The notes beneath the pieces were generated by a model. It did no database searches, had not been told where the DNA came from, and was given only the letters and a program-made list of their open reading frames with translations. DNA of 64,000 nt. Source: an uncultured Formosa sp. Its GTDB lineage: Bacteria > Bacteroidota > Bacteroidia > Flavobacteriales > Flavobacteriaceae. The position numbers were made by a program, and so were the translations under genes. The DNA lies in assembly GCA_913052445.1 (NCBI GenBank), contig CAJXDP010000002.1, positions 62,001-126,000 on the forward strand, in the 5' to 3' direction. This document shows positions 1 through 9,415 of the stretch, one piece after another. Every line of letters starts with the position of its first letter. The stretch's first letter is position 1.

Positions 1-1
1 T

Positions 2-814
2 GAAGGAAGTGGAACTTTTACATTTGTGTATAATTCAAATGAAAACAAAATACTTAATGTCTATTCTCACATTCCACCAAATAGCAATTCTAATACCCCC
101 ATTATTTTTTTATTTCATGGGAATAATAGAAATGCAAATGACTATCGAAATTCATTGGTAGAGAAAGCAAATTCCTATGGATTTATTCTCCTTGTTCCAG
201 AATTTACAACCACGCAATTCCCTGGAGGAGATGGCTATAACCTTGGAAATGTGTTTACAGATGGTGACAACCCTAGTGCATCCTCATTAAATAGTGAATC
301 TGAATGGGCTTTTTCTATTATTGAGCCTCTTTTTACTTACACAAAAGAAAAACTAAACAATCAAATACCAAAATACCATATAATAGGACATTCAGCAGGA
401 GCTCAATTTGCACATCGATTCCTGTTTTTTAAACCTGAAGCTAAACTTGATAAAATGGTGGCTTCAGCAGCAGGTTGGTACACGACCTTAGATTTAGAAT
501 TAAACTTCCCATATGGACTAAATGCCAGCCCATTAGAAAATATTGACTTTAACCTATTATTTTCGAAACAACTCACCATACTAGTTGGATCCAATGATAA
601 TGATCCAAATTCTTCAGCACTAAGACACAATAGTATTGTAGACCTACAGGGACTACACCGTTTAGATCGTGCTACCAACTTTTACAATTATGCACAGTCA
701 AAAGCGGCCGATCTTAGCGTTAATTTTGAATGGGACTTTGTTATAAATCCAAATGGAGATCACAATTATTTAATCGCAGTTTCTAAAGCGACTGATCTAA
801 TTTTTAATCTATAA
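2..814 (+). CDS. alpha/beta hydrolase (esterase/PHB-depolymerase-like), 5' end outside window
   Basis: The frame is open to the left edge. The first possible start inside the window (GTG at 26) lies within what reads as an ongoing beta strand, so the true N-terminus is probably missing. An HGNNRNANDYR segment fits the oxyanion-hole strand of an alpha/beta hydrolase. GHSAGAQFAHRF holds the nucleophilic serine in a GxSxG elbow, and a late NPNGDHNYL segment offers the catalytic histidine. The fold resembles secreted polyhydroxybutyrate-depolymerase or feruloyl-esterase-like enzymes; the substrate cannot be told. The next gene starts 3 bases after its stop, so they are probably co-transcribed. 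The fold is confident, the substrate is not. Confidence 0.75.
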   Translation, partial: EGSGTFTFVYNSNENKILNVYSHIPPNSNSNTPIIFLFHGNNRNANDYRNSLVEKANSYGFILLVPEFTTTQFPGGDGYNLGNVFTDGDNPSASSLNSESEWAFSIIEPLFTYTKEKLNNQIPKYHIIGHSAGAQFAHRFLFFKPEAKLDKMVASAAGWYTTLDLELNFPYGLNASPLENIDFNLLFSKQLTILVGSNDNDPNSSALRHNSIVDLQGLHRLDRATNFYNYAQSKAADLSVNFEWDFVINPNGDHNYLIAVSKATDLIFNL

Positions 815-817
815 ACT

Positions 818-2266
818 ATGGAAATCACTAAAAAGACTATAGGACTTATATCAGGACCACTTTCATTTTTGTTTTTTTTATTTCTATACCGTCCTGAAGG
901 ACTTTCTACTGAAGGCTGTGCCGTTTTAGCCTCTACAAGTTGGATTGCTATTTGGTGGATCACAGAAGCTTTACCCATTGCAGTTACTGCACTTTTACCT
1001 ATTGTACTATTTCCACTTAGTGGTGGGCTAGCTTTATCAAAAACAACTGCAGCATATGGACATAAATTTATCTTTTTATTTATTGGAGGATTTATACTTG
1101 CGATTGCCATACAAAAATGGAACCTTCACAAACGTATTGCATTAACAATTATTAAAATTGTTGGCACTAAAGTGACTAATATTATTTTGGGGTTTATGAT
1201 TGCTACGGCAATCTTATCTATGTTTATCTCAAATACAGCCACTGCTGTTATGATTCTTCCAATTGGGATGGCCATAGTTGCTCAGCTCAAAAACAACCCA
1301 AATACAATTGAAAAAGAAAATTTAATTTTCGGTAAAGCATTAATGTTAGCCATAGCATACAGCGCATCTATTGGAGGTATGGCAACAATTATAGGAACCC
1401 CCCCAAACTTATTTTTTGTAGGAATAATAAAAGAATCTTATGGAATTAACATTAGTTTTTCACAATGGTTTAAATTCGGTTTGCCGCTAAGCCTTTTACT
1501 ACTTAGTATTTGCTGGATTTATTTAACTAAGTTCGCCTTTAAGTTTGAACAAAAAACATTTCCAGGTGGTAGTAAACTAATAAATGATCAACTCAAAGCT
1601 CTTGGGAAAATATCTTATGAAGAAAAGATGATTTTATCAGTATTTATTTTAACTGCACTGGCATGGATATGTAGATCTTTAATAAATAAATTTATTCCAG
1701 CAATTGACGACACTATTATTGCCATCACTTCAGGCATTATTTTATTTATACTTCCTGCAAAAGATAGAAAAAAAAGGTTATTAATTTGGGAGGATTCCGT
1801 AAAATTACCCTGGGGGATATTACTACTTTTTGGAGGCGGCATGGCGCTTGCTATTGGTTTTGAATCGAGTGGCTTGGCAATTTGGATTGGATCCCAATTA
1901 ACATTATTAGAAAATATACCTTTAATTGTATTGTTACTTATTTTAATTGCTAGTGTAAATTTCCTGACAGAAATCACCTCAAATCTAGCAACAACTGCTG
2001 TATTATTACCTGTGTTAGCCTCTTTAGCTGATGCAATTAATGTTCACCCCTATTTGCTGTTGGTTGCAGCTACAGTGGCTGCTTCATGTGCTTTTATGCT
2101 TCCTGTCGCAACTCCTCCTAACGCAGTTGTTTTTGGATCAGGATATTTAGAAATTAATGATATGGTAAAAAAAGGTTTTTGGATGAATTTAATATCTATT
2201 CTTATTCTGACTTTAATCGTTTACTTTATACTTCCAATTTTATGGGATGTGACCACTCTAATTTAA
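818..2266 (+). CDS. DASS/SLC13-family sodium:anion (dicarboxylate/sulfate) symporter
   Basis: This 482-residue inner-membrane protein has about a dozen hydrophobic segments. Two internally repeated signature regions mark the DASS fold: SNTATAVMILPIG in the first half and TSNLATTAVLLPVLASL in the second, each carrying the Ser-Asn-x-(Ala)-Thr motif that binds sodium and a carboxylate in VcINDY-type carriers. Near the C-terminus VATPPNAVVFGSGY is the conserved late motif, matched earlier by GTPPNLFFVG. Family members import C4-dicarboxylates, citrate or sulfate with sodium. Sodium coupling fits a marine flavobacterium. The substrate is not decided by the sequence. It follows the upstream hydrolase by 3 bases. 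Confidence 0.9.
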   Translation: MEITKKTIGLISGPLSFLFFLFLYRPEGLSTEGCAVLASTSWIAIWWITEALPIAVTALLPIVLFPLSGGLALSKTTAAYGHKFIFLFIGGFILAIAIQKWNLHKRIALTIIKIVGTKVTNIILGFMIATAILSMFISNTATAVMILPIGMAIVAQLKNNPNTIEKENLIFGKALMLAIAYSASIGGMATIIGTPPNLFFVGIIKESYGINISFSQWFKFGLPLSLLLLSICWIYLTKFAFKFEQKTFPGGSKLINDQLKALGKISYEEKMILSVFILTALAWICRSLINKFIPAIDDTIIAITSGIILFILPAKDRKKRLLIWEDSVKLPWGILLLFGGGMALAIGFESSGLAIWIGSQLTLLENIPLIVLLLILIASVNFLTEITSNLATTAVLLPVLASLADAINVHPYLLLVAATVAASCAFMLPVATPPNAVVFGSGYLEINDMVKKGFWMNLISILILTLIVYFILPILWDVTTLI

Positions 2267-2300
2267 ATTAAAAAAAAATAGTATTATTAGAAATATTTTA

Positions 2301-2308
2301 TAAATTTG
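2301..2308 (+). promoter_or_regulatory. -7 element (TAAATTTG) upstream of the metal-type TonB trio
   Basis: TAAATTTG matches the Bacteroidetes -7 consensus TAnnTTTG and lies 18 bases before the ATG at 2326. No clear TTTG is seen at the -33 distance, so the match rests on one element. It supports the ATG at 2326 over the in-frame GTG at 2308, which would fall inside the promoter. Confidence 0.45.
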
Positions 2309-2325
2309 TGCTCAGTTTATATACC

Positions 2326-2655
2326 ATGTACTTAAAAAATCAAATAGGAAAAATTGTGGCTGCAATTATGCTTTTATTAGCAATAATGCTTCCCACTGCT
2401 GTTCAGTTTGGCCATATGATTGAGGGGCACGATAGTATTGCGTGCAGTGATAAAAGTACACACTTACACAAATCTGAAAAAACATGTGAGATCTGTGATT
2501 TTCAAATTACATCTTTGAATTATGATATTGCTAAATACCCTAATTCAATACTATTACAAGTTTATGCACATGTTAACTCTACTTTAGTTCCTTTACATCT
2601 ACACTACTCTACATTAACTAACAAACAGTTACGCGCACCACCTGAATTTTCTTAA
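2326..2655 (+). CDS. small membrane-anchored His/Cys-rich protein, putative metal-binding accessory
   Basis: This predicted protein of 109 residues has one N-terminal hydrophobic segment (signal or anchor, about residues 8-28). After it comes a segment rich in potential metal ligands: HMIEGHDSIAC, then THLHKSEKTCEICDF, with a CxxC pair and several histidines. The C-terminal part has LHLHYST. I do not recognise a named family. Small HxH/CxxC proteins directly upstream of TonB receptors are common in Bacteroidetes and are usually thought to concern Zn or Cu. The ATG at 2326 is preferred over the GTG at 2308 because of the -7 element at 2301-2308. The receptor gene follows 40 bases later. Metal binding is inferred. 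Confidence 0.6.
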   Translation: MYLKNQIGKIVAAIMLLLAIMLPTAVQFGHMIEGHDSIACSDKSTHLHKSEKTCEICDFQITSLNYDIAKYPNSILLQVYAHVNSTLVPLHLHYSTLTNKQLRAPPEFS

Positions 2656-2695
2656 CAAACTAACACACACGTTTTAATGTTTATTAAGAATTTAT

Positions 2696-5095
2696 ATGCG
2701 CAACTATATATTGCTACTACTCATATTTTGCAGTATAGCAAGTATGTCACAAAATTGTGACAACTCACTTTCAGGAAAAGTAACTGATATCCACGATGGC
2801 CAATCGCTTGTAGGGGTAACTCTCACTATTGCTAATACTGAACAATCTATACAAACCGGTCTTGATGGTAAGTTTTACTTTCCTAAACTTTGTAATGATA
2901 CTTATTACATTCAAGTGTCCCACCCCTATTGTCTAACAAAAGGATACAAAGTTAGAGTTTTTGGAAATACCAAAAAGTCATTTAAACTGGAACACCATGT
3001 TGAAGAACTCAACCAAGTCACTATTGAAGGTAAGGCATTCGGGGAAAATTCAAAAACAGTTTTAGAGAGTACTTTAAATAAAGAAGACTTAGAACGATTT
3101 AGTACCGGTACTCTTGGAAATGCCTTAAATAGTCTAAGTGGTGTATCTTCTTTAAATACTGGAAATAGTGTAGTAAAACCAATAATAAATGGTCTTCACA
3201 GTAGTCGTGTAGTTATAATGAACAATGGGGTAAGAATGGAAGACCAGCGTTGGGGAGTTGAGCATGCTCCCAATATTGATATAAATTCTATCGGAAACCT
3301 TACTCTTATTAAAGGTGCTGCAGCGTTACAATACAGTGGAGATGCTACAGGTGGAATTATAATACTCGAGTCTCCAAAGGTAGCTGTAAAAGACACTATT
3401 TATGGACAAACATCCATTTCAGGGATTTCTAATGGTCGAGGAGTTTTAGTAAATTCAAAAATAACAAAAAGTAATTTAAATGGTTGGTATAGTAGTTTTC
3501 AAGGATCCTTAAAACGAACTGGTGATACTGAAGCTCCAAACTATTTATTAAGCAACACTGGCGTTTCTGAACGAAATGCATCAATAAAACTAGGTTTTAA
3601 TCGATTTGACTATAAAATCGAAGCTTACTACTCTATATTTAAAAACCAGTTGGGGATTTTGAGAGCTTCACACCTGGGTGGCGCCCAAGATCAAGTTCGT
3701 GCTATCTCAAGTCCAACTCCCTTAATTATCAACGACTTTACCTATGATTTAAATGCACCGAGACAAGATGTGACTCACCACCTTGGTCGAATAATTGCTT
3801 TCAAAGAACTAGGTAAACATGGCAAATTAAGTTTTCAGTATGATTACCAACAAAATAATAGACTTGAATATGATATTAGACGGGGTGATGATAGAGACAA
3901 AGCCGCTTTAGATTTAGAACTTATTACTCATACTGTTCAATCTAATTTTGAAACAAATAAATCTGATGTAATCCACATTAAATCTGGAATAATTGGGCGT
4001 TATCAAAAAAACTATCCTAATCCAAACACTGGAATTCGTAGATTAATACCAGACTATACTAAATATGACCTGGGAATTTATGCAATGATTGATACTGATA
4101 TAAGTGAATCCCTAATATTGGAAATTGGAGGACGATTTGACTACACACACATGGATGTATATAAATTTTATCGTAATTCATTTTGGGAATCCAGAAACTA
4201 TGATGTAATTTTTCCTGAAATTGTAGTTGAGGAGTTCGGTACTCAAATTTTAACCCAACCAAAATTAAATTTTTACAACAGCTCGGCAACTCTAGGAACT
4301 ACTTATTCCTTTAGAGATGACTACAAGCTGTTTTTCAACTACTCTTTGGCATCTCGTGCCCCAAACCCATCTGAACTATTTAGCGAGGGCTTACACCACT
4401 CAGCGGCCAGAATAGAGCTAGGAGATTTACGTTTTAATTCTGAGATAGGCCATAAATTTGCAATAACTCTTCAAAAAAATAACAAAAATTATAGTTTTTC
4501 AATTCAGCCTTACATAAATACTATAAACGATTTTATAGTAATTGAACCGGTAGATATAACTGAAACGATAAGGGGTAATTTTCAAGTGTGGGAGTTCAGA
4601 CAAACCAATGCACAATTGATAGGAGTTGACATTGACGCATCGTATCCAATAAATGAAAAACTAAAGTTAAATCATCAATTTTCATTAGTTAAAGGATACG
4701 ATCGTTCTAGAGATAAACCGCTTATTAGCATGCCCCCCGCTAATTTTAAAAATGAAATTGTTTATAAAAATTCAGAATACAATAACTTTAGAATTTCATT
4801 ACAAAGTAATTATGTTTTTCGACAAAATGAATTTCCAAATAATAATTTTGATGTTTATATTCCTCAAACAGAAACTTATGAACTTGTAGATTTTAGCACC
4901 CCTCCAGGTGCTTACCATTTATTAAACTTTAATTCTAGCATAGATTTTAAAACATCCAAAAAAACAATCCTTACGGCAGGACTAGAAATTAGCAACATAT
5001 TAAATACATCATACCGAAATTACCTAAGTCGTCTTAGATTATACGCTGACGACTTGGGCAGAAACTTTTTATTAACCTTAAAACTCAATTATTAA
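2696..5095 (+). CDS. TonB-dependent outer-membrane receptor, probable metal (zinc/copper-type) importer
   Basis: The 799 residues start with a signal peptide (about 1-19). A carboxypeptidase-regulatory-like beta domain (about 25-100, GKVTDIHDGQSLVGVTLTI) follows, then the plug (about 125-230, with VEHAPNIDINSIGNLTLIKG and GDATGGIIILES), then a 22-strand-type barrel ending in the aromatic LTLKLNY. The plug wording (EDQRWGVEHAPNID) resembles ZnuD-like and other divalent-metal receptors more than SusC-type glycan receptors, and there is no SusD partner. It sits between a small His/Cys protein and a lipoprotein gene 25 bases downstream. TonB-receptor assignment is firm; the zinc/copper substrate is inference. 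Confidence 0.88.
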   Translation: MRNYILLLLIFCSIASMSQNCDNSLSGKVTDIHDGQSLVGVTLTIANTEQSIQTGLDGKFYFPKLCNDTYYIQVSHPYCLTKGYKVRVFGNTKKSFKLEHHVEELNQVTIEGKAFGENSKTVLESTLNKEDLERFSTGTLGNALNSLSGVSSLNTGNSVVKPIINGLHSSRVVIMNNGVRMEDQRWGVEHAPNIDINSIGNLTLIKGAAALQYSGDATGGIIILESPKVAVKDTIYGQTSISGISNGRGVLVNSKITKSNLNGWYSSFQGSLKRTGDTEAPNYLLSNTGVSERNASIKLGFNRFDYKIEAYYSIFKNQLGILRASHLGGAQDQVRAISSPTPLIINDFTYDLNAPRQDVTHHLGRIIAFKELGKHGKLSFQYDYQQNNRLEYDIRRGDDRDKAALDLELITHTVQSNFETNKSDVIHIKSGIIGRYQKNYPNPNTGIRRLIPDYTKYDLGIYAMIDTDISESLILEIGGRFDYTHMDVYKFYRNSFWESRNYDVIFPEIVVEEFGTQILTQPKLNFYNSSATLGTTYSFRDDYKLFFNYSLASRAPNPSELFSEGLHHSAARIELGDLRFNSEIGHKFAITLQKNNKNYSFSIQPYINTINDFIVIEPVDITETIRGNFQVWEFRQTNAQLIGVDIDASYPINEKLKLNHQFSLVKGYDRSRDKPLISMPPANFKNEIVYKNSEYNNFRISLQSNYVFRQNEFPNNNFDVYIPQTETYELVDFSTPPGAYHLLNFNSSIDFKTSKKTILTAGLEISNILNTSYRNYLSRLRLYADDLGRNFLLTLKLNY

Positions 5096-5120
5096 TTTTT
5101 AAATTTTAAATTTTAAACAA

Positions 5121-5675
5121 ATGAAAACAGTAAAATTTTTATCAACAACAATTTTTGCAACTGCATTAATTTTCTCATGTTCAAGTGATGACGAATCAAC
5201 ACCTGAACCTGTATTAGAAGAAGAAGTGATTACTACTATGACAATCACTCTTCAAGCCGATGGTCAAGCCGATGTGATATTACAAACTCAGGATTTGGAC
5301 GGAGATGGACCTAATCTTCCAGTAGTAACAGTTTCTGGAGATTTATCTTCAAACACTAATTACTCAGGGTCTATTACACTGTTGAATGAGACGGAGGATC
5401 CAGCGGAAAACATGACATTAGAAATTGAAGAAGAAGACTTAGCACATCAATTTTTCTACTCAGTTGGAAGTGGTCTAGATGCTGAAACTGACTATAATGA
5501 TGCAGATTCTGAAGGAAATCCACTAGGTCTAGACTTTGTATTATCTGCTAACTCTGCAAGCTCAGGTACAATAACGTTTACGCTACGTCACGAACCTAAC
5601 AAACCAAATATGGGCTTAGAAGATGCAGGTGGAGAAACAGACATTGAAGCTACCTTTAATGTATCAATACAATAA
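5121..5675 (+). CDS. acidic surface/periplasmic lipoprotein, partner of the upstream TonB receptor
   Basis: The 184 residues begin with a lipoprotein signal peptide whose lipobox is LIFSC, followed by SSDDE, a Ser-Asp/acidic tether often linked with surface export of lipoproteins in Bacteroidetes. The mature part is beta-rich and acidic. It includes a DLDGDGPNLP loop, resembling a calcium-binding DxDxDG turn, and the segments NTNYSGSITLLNE and EEDLAHQFFYSVGSGL. Similar short lipoproteins are regularly found beside metal-type TonB receptors in Flavobacteria and are often annotated only as a periplasmic-binding-fold-like protein. The gene starts 25 bases after the receptor and ends before a strong terminator at 5772-5806, closing the transcription unit. 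Function is inferred from the neighbourhood. Confidence 0.65.
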   Translation: MKTVKFLSTTIFATALIFSCSSDDESTPEPVLEEEVITTMTITLQADGQADVILQTQDLDGDGPNLPVVTVSGDLSSNTNYSGSITLLNETEDPAENMTLEIEEEDLAHQFFYSVGSGLDAETDYNDADSEGNPLGLDFVLSANSASSGTITFTLRHEPNKPNMGLEDAGGETDIEATFNVSIQ

Positions 5676-5771
5676 ATTGAATTAGTCAAAATTCATTTAT
5701 TTAGTACGTAGTAACAGTTTAGTTTTTTATCATTGATATTAAACAATTCCATGAGTTTATACGTACACCAA

Positions 5772-5806
5772 AAAAGTACTCACATTTTTAATTTGTGGGT
5801 ACTTTT
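5772..5806 (+). terminator. rho-independent terminator, probably bidirectional
   Basis: A 13-base stem (AAAAGTACTCACA at 5772-5784 with TGTGGGTACTTTT at 5794-5806, one G-T pair) closes a 9-base loop and is flanked by A-rich and T-rich tracts. It follows the lipoprotein gene and could also serve the convergent GH2 gene ending at 5908. No other gene was seen in the 230 bases between the two. Confidence 0.75.
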
Positions 5807-5907
5807 ATTTTTCATAAATCATAACAATTTGAATTTGATCAATTATCCTAAATACGGAAATTGAACTATTAGAATTAAATTCTAATTACTGGTTCCAAAC
5901 TAAGATC

Positions 5908-8493
5908 TTAATAAGTATCTCTAAGGGAAGTAATTTTTATACTAGACTCAAAAGAACTTACATCATCCACGAATTCTTTACCGATAGTTATAATTTTTTT
6001 CATTCCAGGGAGAAGGTCAAAATAATTGTCAGATAAATTTCCTGATGAGTTTGTATAAACAAACACATCTTTTGCTAATTTATCAGTTGTAACAACTAGC
6101 TTAAACTCACTATCATTTTGGCTTAAGATGTAAGAAATCTGTGGCTTTAATAAATTTAGTGATTTTGGTGATTTAAAGTAAAAATAATTATCTGCTAACA
6201 TAGCATTGGATTTAGAAACTAATTTAGCATGAACCAATTTATTATTTAAATCTCCGTACGCAGCAAAGTCTTTTGTAGGAATTTCAAAATATATTTTGGA
6301 TTGATTTGGTTTGACTACAATTTCCTTGTTCCATTTTTCAAGTATGGTTCCATTAAAATCAATTAATTTAATATCTAAAAATGCATTCTTACCACGAATA
6401 GAGTCAGAAACCACATAAAACTGCATCTTTTGATCGTTAATTTCCTGACTTAATAAAAAAGTCTTATATGTTTTTTTGACTTTATACTGTAAGGCTTTCC
6501 ATTTTCCATAATAATCAATACTAGACCAAGAAACTACTGGCCAGCAATCGTTAATTTGCCAGTACAATGTTCCCATACAGCGATCTCTGTGGCGTCTATG
6601 TGATTCAATTCCTATTTTTAGACCCCGAGCTTGAAGTAATTGGCTGACATATAAAAAACTTTCAAAATCTTTTGGTTTTCGATAATCTCGTAGCATATAT
6701 TCATCAATCGTTTCGTTCCCTATACTAGACCTTTGATGAGATTTCATAACATCAGAATAAATATCAAAATCTTCAGCAAGAGCGTAACGCTTTACTGAAG
6801 AAAGCTCAGGAAAAGATTGAAATCCAAATTCAGACATAAATCTAGGAATATCTTTCTCATAGTCTTCAAACGGTTTTTTTCCCCACCAAACCCACCAGTA
6901 ATGCATGTCACCACTTTCCATATTTGTTGGTTTTCCAAAAGAACTTCCTGGAGATGATGGCCAATAGTTTCGATCACTATCATATTCACTGATTACTTCT
7001 GGAAGGAGTTTATGGAAAAGATCATCATAAGACTTCCAAATTGTGTCAGCTATAGCTTTCGACTGATTATTTTTAACTTGGTTTTTCCATCCCCAATTTT
7101 CCCAAGCTGATAAATTTTCATTATTTCCACACCAAAGAGCTATAGAGGGATGATTTCTTAAACGTTTTACATTGTCTATAGCTTCTTGTTTTACTGTTTC
7201 TAAAAATTGTTTATCTCCGGGATACATTGCACAAGCGAACATGAAATCTTGCCAAACTAGAAGACCTTTTTGGTCACACATTTGATAAAAAGTATCAGAT
7301 TCATAAACACCACCTCCCCATACACGAATCATATTCATATTAGAGTCTTGAGCTGCACTCAGGATCCGATCATAGTCTTCTGTGTTAGGTCTCGTTAAAA
7401 AAACATCTTGAGGTATATAATTGGAACCTTTCATAAATACAGGATATCCATTTACTTTGAAATAAAATGAAGTCCCAATATTGTCAGGTTCCATCACAAG
7501 CTCTAAAGTTCTTAAACCTATATCATGTGACTTTGAATCTGTATAATTAGAGTTTGACATTTTAACTTTTATGTCATATAGGGTTTGATCTCCCATGCCG
7601 TTAGGCCACCATAAATCAGGGTTCTCTATCTCAAATGGTATCTTTAAATGATTAATTCCTTGATGAACCTTAACTTGTGTTGATTTGACTTTTTTATCAT
7701 TAACATATATATCTACAAAAGTAGATTTATCAGAATCGGAATCAAAAACTATAGCATCGAGTTCAGCTGTTAAATAAGCGCTATTTTCCAGAATCTTGTA
7801 TCGAATAAATACATCTTCAATTTTAAATCGATTCCAACTCTTTAATGTTACAGGCTTCCATATTCCTGAAGTTACCAATCGTGGACCCCAGTCCCAACCA
7901 AAATGATATCCTGCTTTTCTGCTAAAAACACTAACTTTTTTATCACCTTCTACTTTACCAATAGTAGAAAGGTCATTTCCGGATTGTGGAAAGCTATACC
8001 CTAGATCATCATGTTTTTGAATTCCAACTTTTATGGGAGAGTCAAATTGTACTTTCAAGCTATTAGAAGATTGATTTAATAATTCTTTCACTGAAACAAT
8101 ATAGGACCTAAACATATTGTCAGTTTTTAGAATTAAGCTGTCATTCAAGTAAACTGATGCATAGGTGTCTAAACCTTCAAAATTTAATTCAATATTTTCT
8201 TTAGCTAAAAATGAACTTGGTAAATCAAAAGTAGTTTTATAAATCCAATCCTTTTTATCAATCCATTGTAAATCGTGCTCGTTTAATCTATAGAAAGGGT
8301 CTTTAATAACTCCTGAAGTCATTAAATCTGTATGAACAGTGCCAGGAACGTCTGCCTTTAACCAATTTGTTTGATCAGTACTTTTGAACTCCCATCCCTT
8401 ATTTAATTCAATTTGATCAATTGTGGATTTTTCTTTACAACTATGAAATATAATTGATAAAGTAAGCAGAAGAAAGAAATAATTTAGTTTCAT
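5908..8493 (-). CDS. glycoside hydrolase family 2 beta-mannosidase, lipoprotein
   Basis: This is an 861-residue exo-glycosidase with a lipoprotein signal (cysteine in IIFHSCKEK). An N-terminal jelly-roll sugar-binding domain comes first, with GWEFKSTDQTNWLKADVPG and WIYKTTFDLP. Ig-like beta domains and a central TIM barrel follow. Catalytic residues are readable: the acid/base glutamate in LWCGNNEN and the nucleophile glutamate in RFMSEFGFQSFP. IRVWGGGVYESDTFY and QDFMFACAMYPGD are typical of GH2 beta-mannosidases rather than beta-galactosidases. The enzyme should trim terminal beta-1,4-mannose from mannans or N-glycan cores, probably in the periplasm. Its ATG overlaps the cutC stop by 4 bases (ATGA), implying translational coupling. 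Confidence 0.9.
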   Translation of the reverse strand: MKLNYFFLLLTLSIIFHSCKEKSTIDQIELNKGWEFKSTDQTNWLKADVPGTVHTDLMTSGVIKDPFYRLNEHDLQWIDKKDWIYKTTFDLPSSFLAKENIELNFEGLDTYASVYLNDSLILKTDNMFRSYIVSVKELLNQSSNSLKVQFDSPIKVGIQKHDDLGYSFPQSGNDLSTIGKVEGDKKVSVFSRKAGYHFGWDWGPRLVTSGIWKPVTLKSWNRFKIEDVFIRYKILENSAYLTAELDAIVFDSDSDKSTFVDIYVNDKKVKSTQVKVHQGINHLKIPFEIENPDLWWPNGMGDQTLYDIKVKMSNSNYTDSKSHDIGLRTLELVMEPDNIGTSFYFKVNGYPVFMKGSNYIPQDVFLTRPNTEDYDRILSAAQDSNMNMIRVWGGGVYESDTFYQMCDQKGLLVWQDFMFACAMYPGDKQFLETVKQEAIDNVKRLRNHPSIALWCGNNENLSAWENWGWKNQVKNNQSKAIADTIWKSYDDLFHKLLPEVISEYDSDRNYWPSSPGSSFGKPTNMESGDMHYWWVWWGKKPFEDYEKDIPRFMSEFGFQSFPELSSVKRYALAEDFDIYSDVMKSHQRSSIGNETIDEYMLRDYRKPKDFESFLYVSQLLQARGLKIGIESHRRHRDRCMGTLYWQINDCWPVVSWSSIDYYGKWKALQYKVKKTYKTFLLSQEINDQKMQFYVVSDSIRGKNAFLDIKLIDFNGTILEKWNKEIVVKPNQSKIYFEIPTKDFAAYGDLNNKLVHAKLVSKSNAMLADNYFYFKSPKSLNLLKPQISYILSQNDSEFKLVVTTDKLAKDVFVYTNSSGNLSDNYFDLLPGMKKIITIGKEFVDDVSSFESSIKITSLRDTY

Positions 8494-9212
8494 TTTATAA
8501 TTTGAATTAATTTACTTATAGTTTGAATATTTGAAGTGACTGAAATGTTTTCGCCAATTAACTTTTGACTGTTCATATTGACTTTTGAGGTTGTTAAATG
8601 CTGCTTTATAGTAGTAGCTGAAGCGTGAATTTCATTAAATCCATTGGCTTTAAATTTCAAAATATTATCAGATGTAACGCCGCCACCAGGCATTATGATC
8701 ATTCGGTTTGCTGCATAGCTATTAAACTTAATTAGTGAATCTAAACCTTTTAATGCAGAAGCTACTTGGCCTGAAGTTAGGAGTCTTTTAACTCCCAAAG
8801 AAATAAGCGAGTCAATAGCTTTTATTGGACTTGGAGTCCAATCAAATGCACGATGGAATGTAAAAGGTAAAGAATCACAAGAATCTATTAGTTGTTGAAC
8901 AGCTGAAATATTAATAGTGTGATCAGGATTTAAAACACCAGAAACAAAACCCTTGCAGCCCATAGATTTATATGTTTTAATATCAGATAGCATAATACTT
9001 AACTCCGATTTTGTGTAGCAAAAATTACCACTTCTAGGACGAATCAACACAAAAACTGGAATATTTATACAAGCTAATACTTGTTCTACCATTCCAAATG
9101 AAGGGGTGATACCTCCTACACCAAGCTCAACACATAATTCAATTCTGTGAGCACCTGCATTTTGAGCATTTATTGCGGACTCAAATGAATTAGCACAAAT
9201 TTCTAAAAGCAT
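8490..9212 (-). CDS. cutC: CutC family TIM-barrel protein
   Basis: The 240 residues match CutC from end to end: LLEICANSFESAINAQNAGA at the N-terminus, RIELCVELGVGGITPS, VLIRPRSGNFCYT, FHRAFDWTPSP, RLLTSGQ and IIMPGGGVTSDN. The family is annotated as cytoplasmic copper homeostasis, but the evidence is thin and the fold is an enzyme-like TIM barrel with a conserved pocket. It is the first gene of an operon with a beta-mannosidase, overlapping it by 4 bases, which argues for a role in sugar metabolism at least in this genome. The family call is firm and the biochemical role uncertain. Confidence 0.9.
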   Translation of the reverse strand: MLLEICANSFESAINAQNAGAHRIELCVELGVGGITPSFGMVEQVLACINIPVFVLIRPRSGNFCYTKSELSIMLSDIKTYKSMGCKGFVSGVLNPDHTINISAVQQLIDSCDSLPFTFHRAFDWTPSPIKAIDSLISLGVKRLLTSGQVASALKGLDSLIKFNSYAANRMIIMPGGGVTSDNILKFKANGFNEIHASATTIKQHLTTSKVNMNSQKLIGENISVTSNIQTISKLIQIIK

Positions 9213-9284
9213 TATGTTGTTTATTGGTTAAATACAATCAATCTAATAGGAACAATTAAACTTATAAACTATCTAAATTAGGTA

Positions 9285-9308
9285 GCTTATAATAAATTAA
9301 TTATAAGC
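9285..9308. repeat. AT-rich inverted repeat in the cutC/SOUL intergenic region
   Basis: A 9-base perfect stem (GCTTATAAT at 9285-9293 and ATTATAAGC at 9300-9308) surrounds a 6-base loop. No T tract follows, so it is more likely an operator-like palindrome or chance than a terminator. Confidence 0.35.
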
Positions 9309-9415
9309 CTAAAAAGGTAATAAAATTAATTACAATATTTATAATTTATTTGTTAGATTTGAAGTATTAGTTACTTGTAATTGACTAATAGCAATTCCTT
9401 AAATAGTACAAAACG

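Noticed and set aside
5096-5120. AAATTTT repeats between receptor and lipoprotein genes
   Set aside because: A short AT-rich spacer with no conserved arrangement; probably only low complexity.
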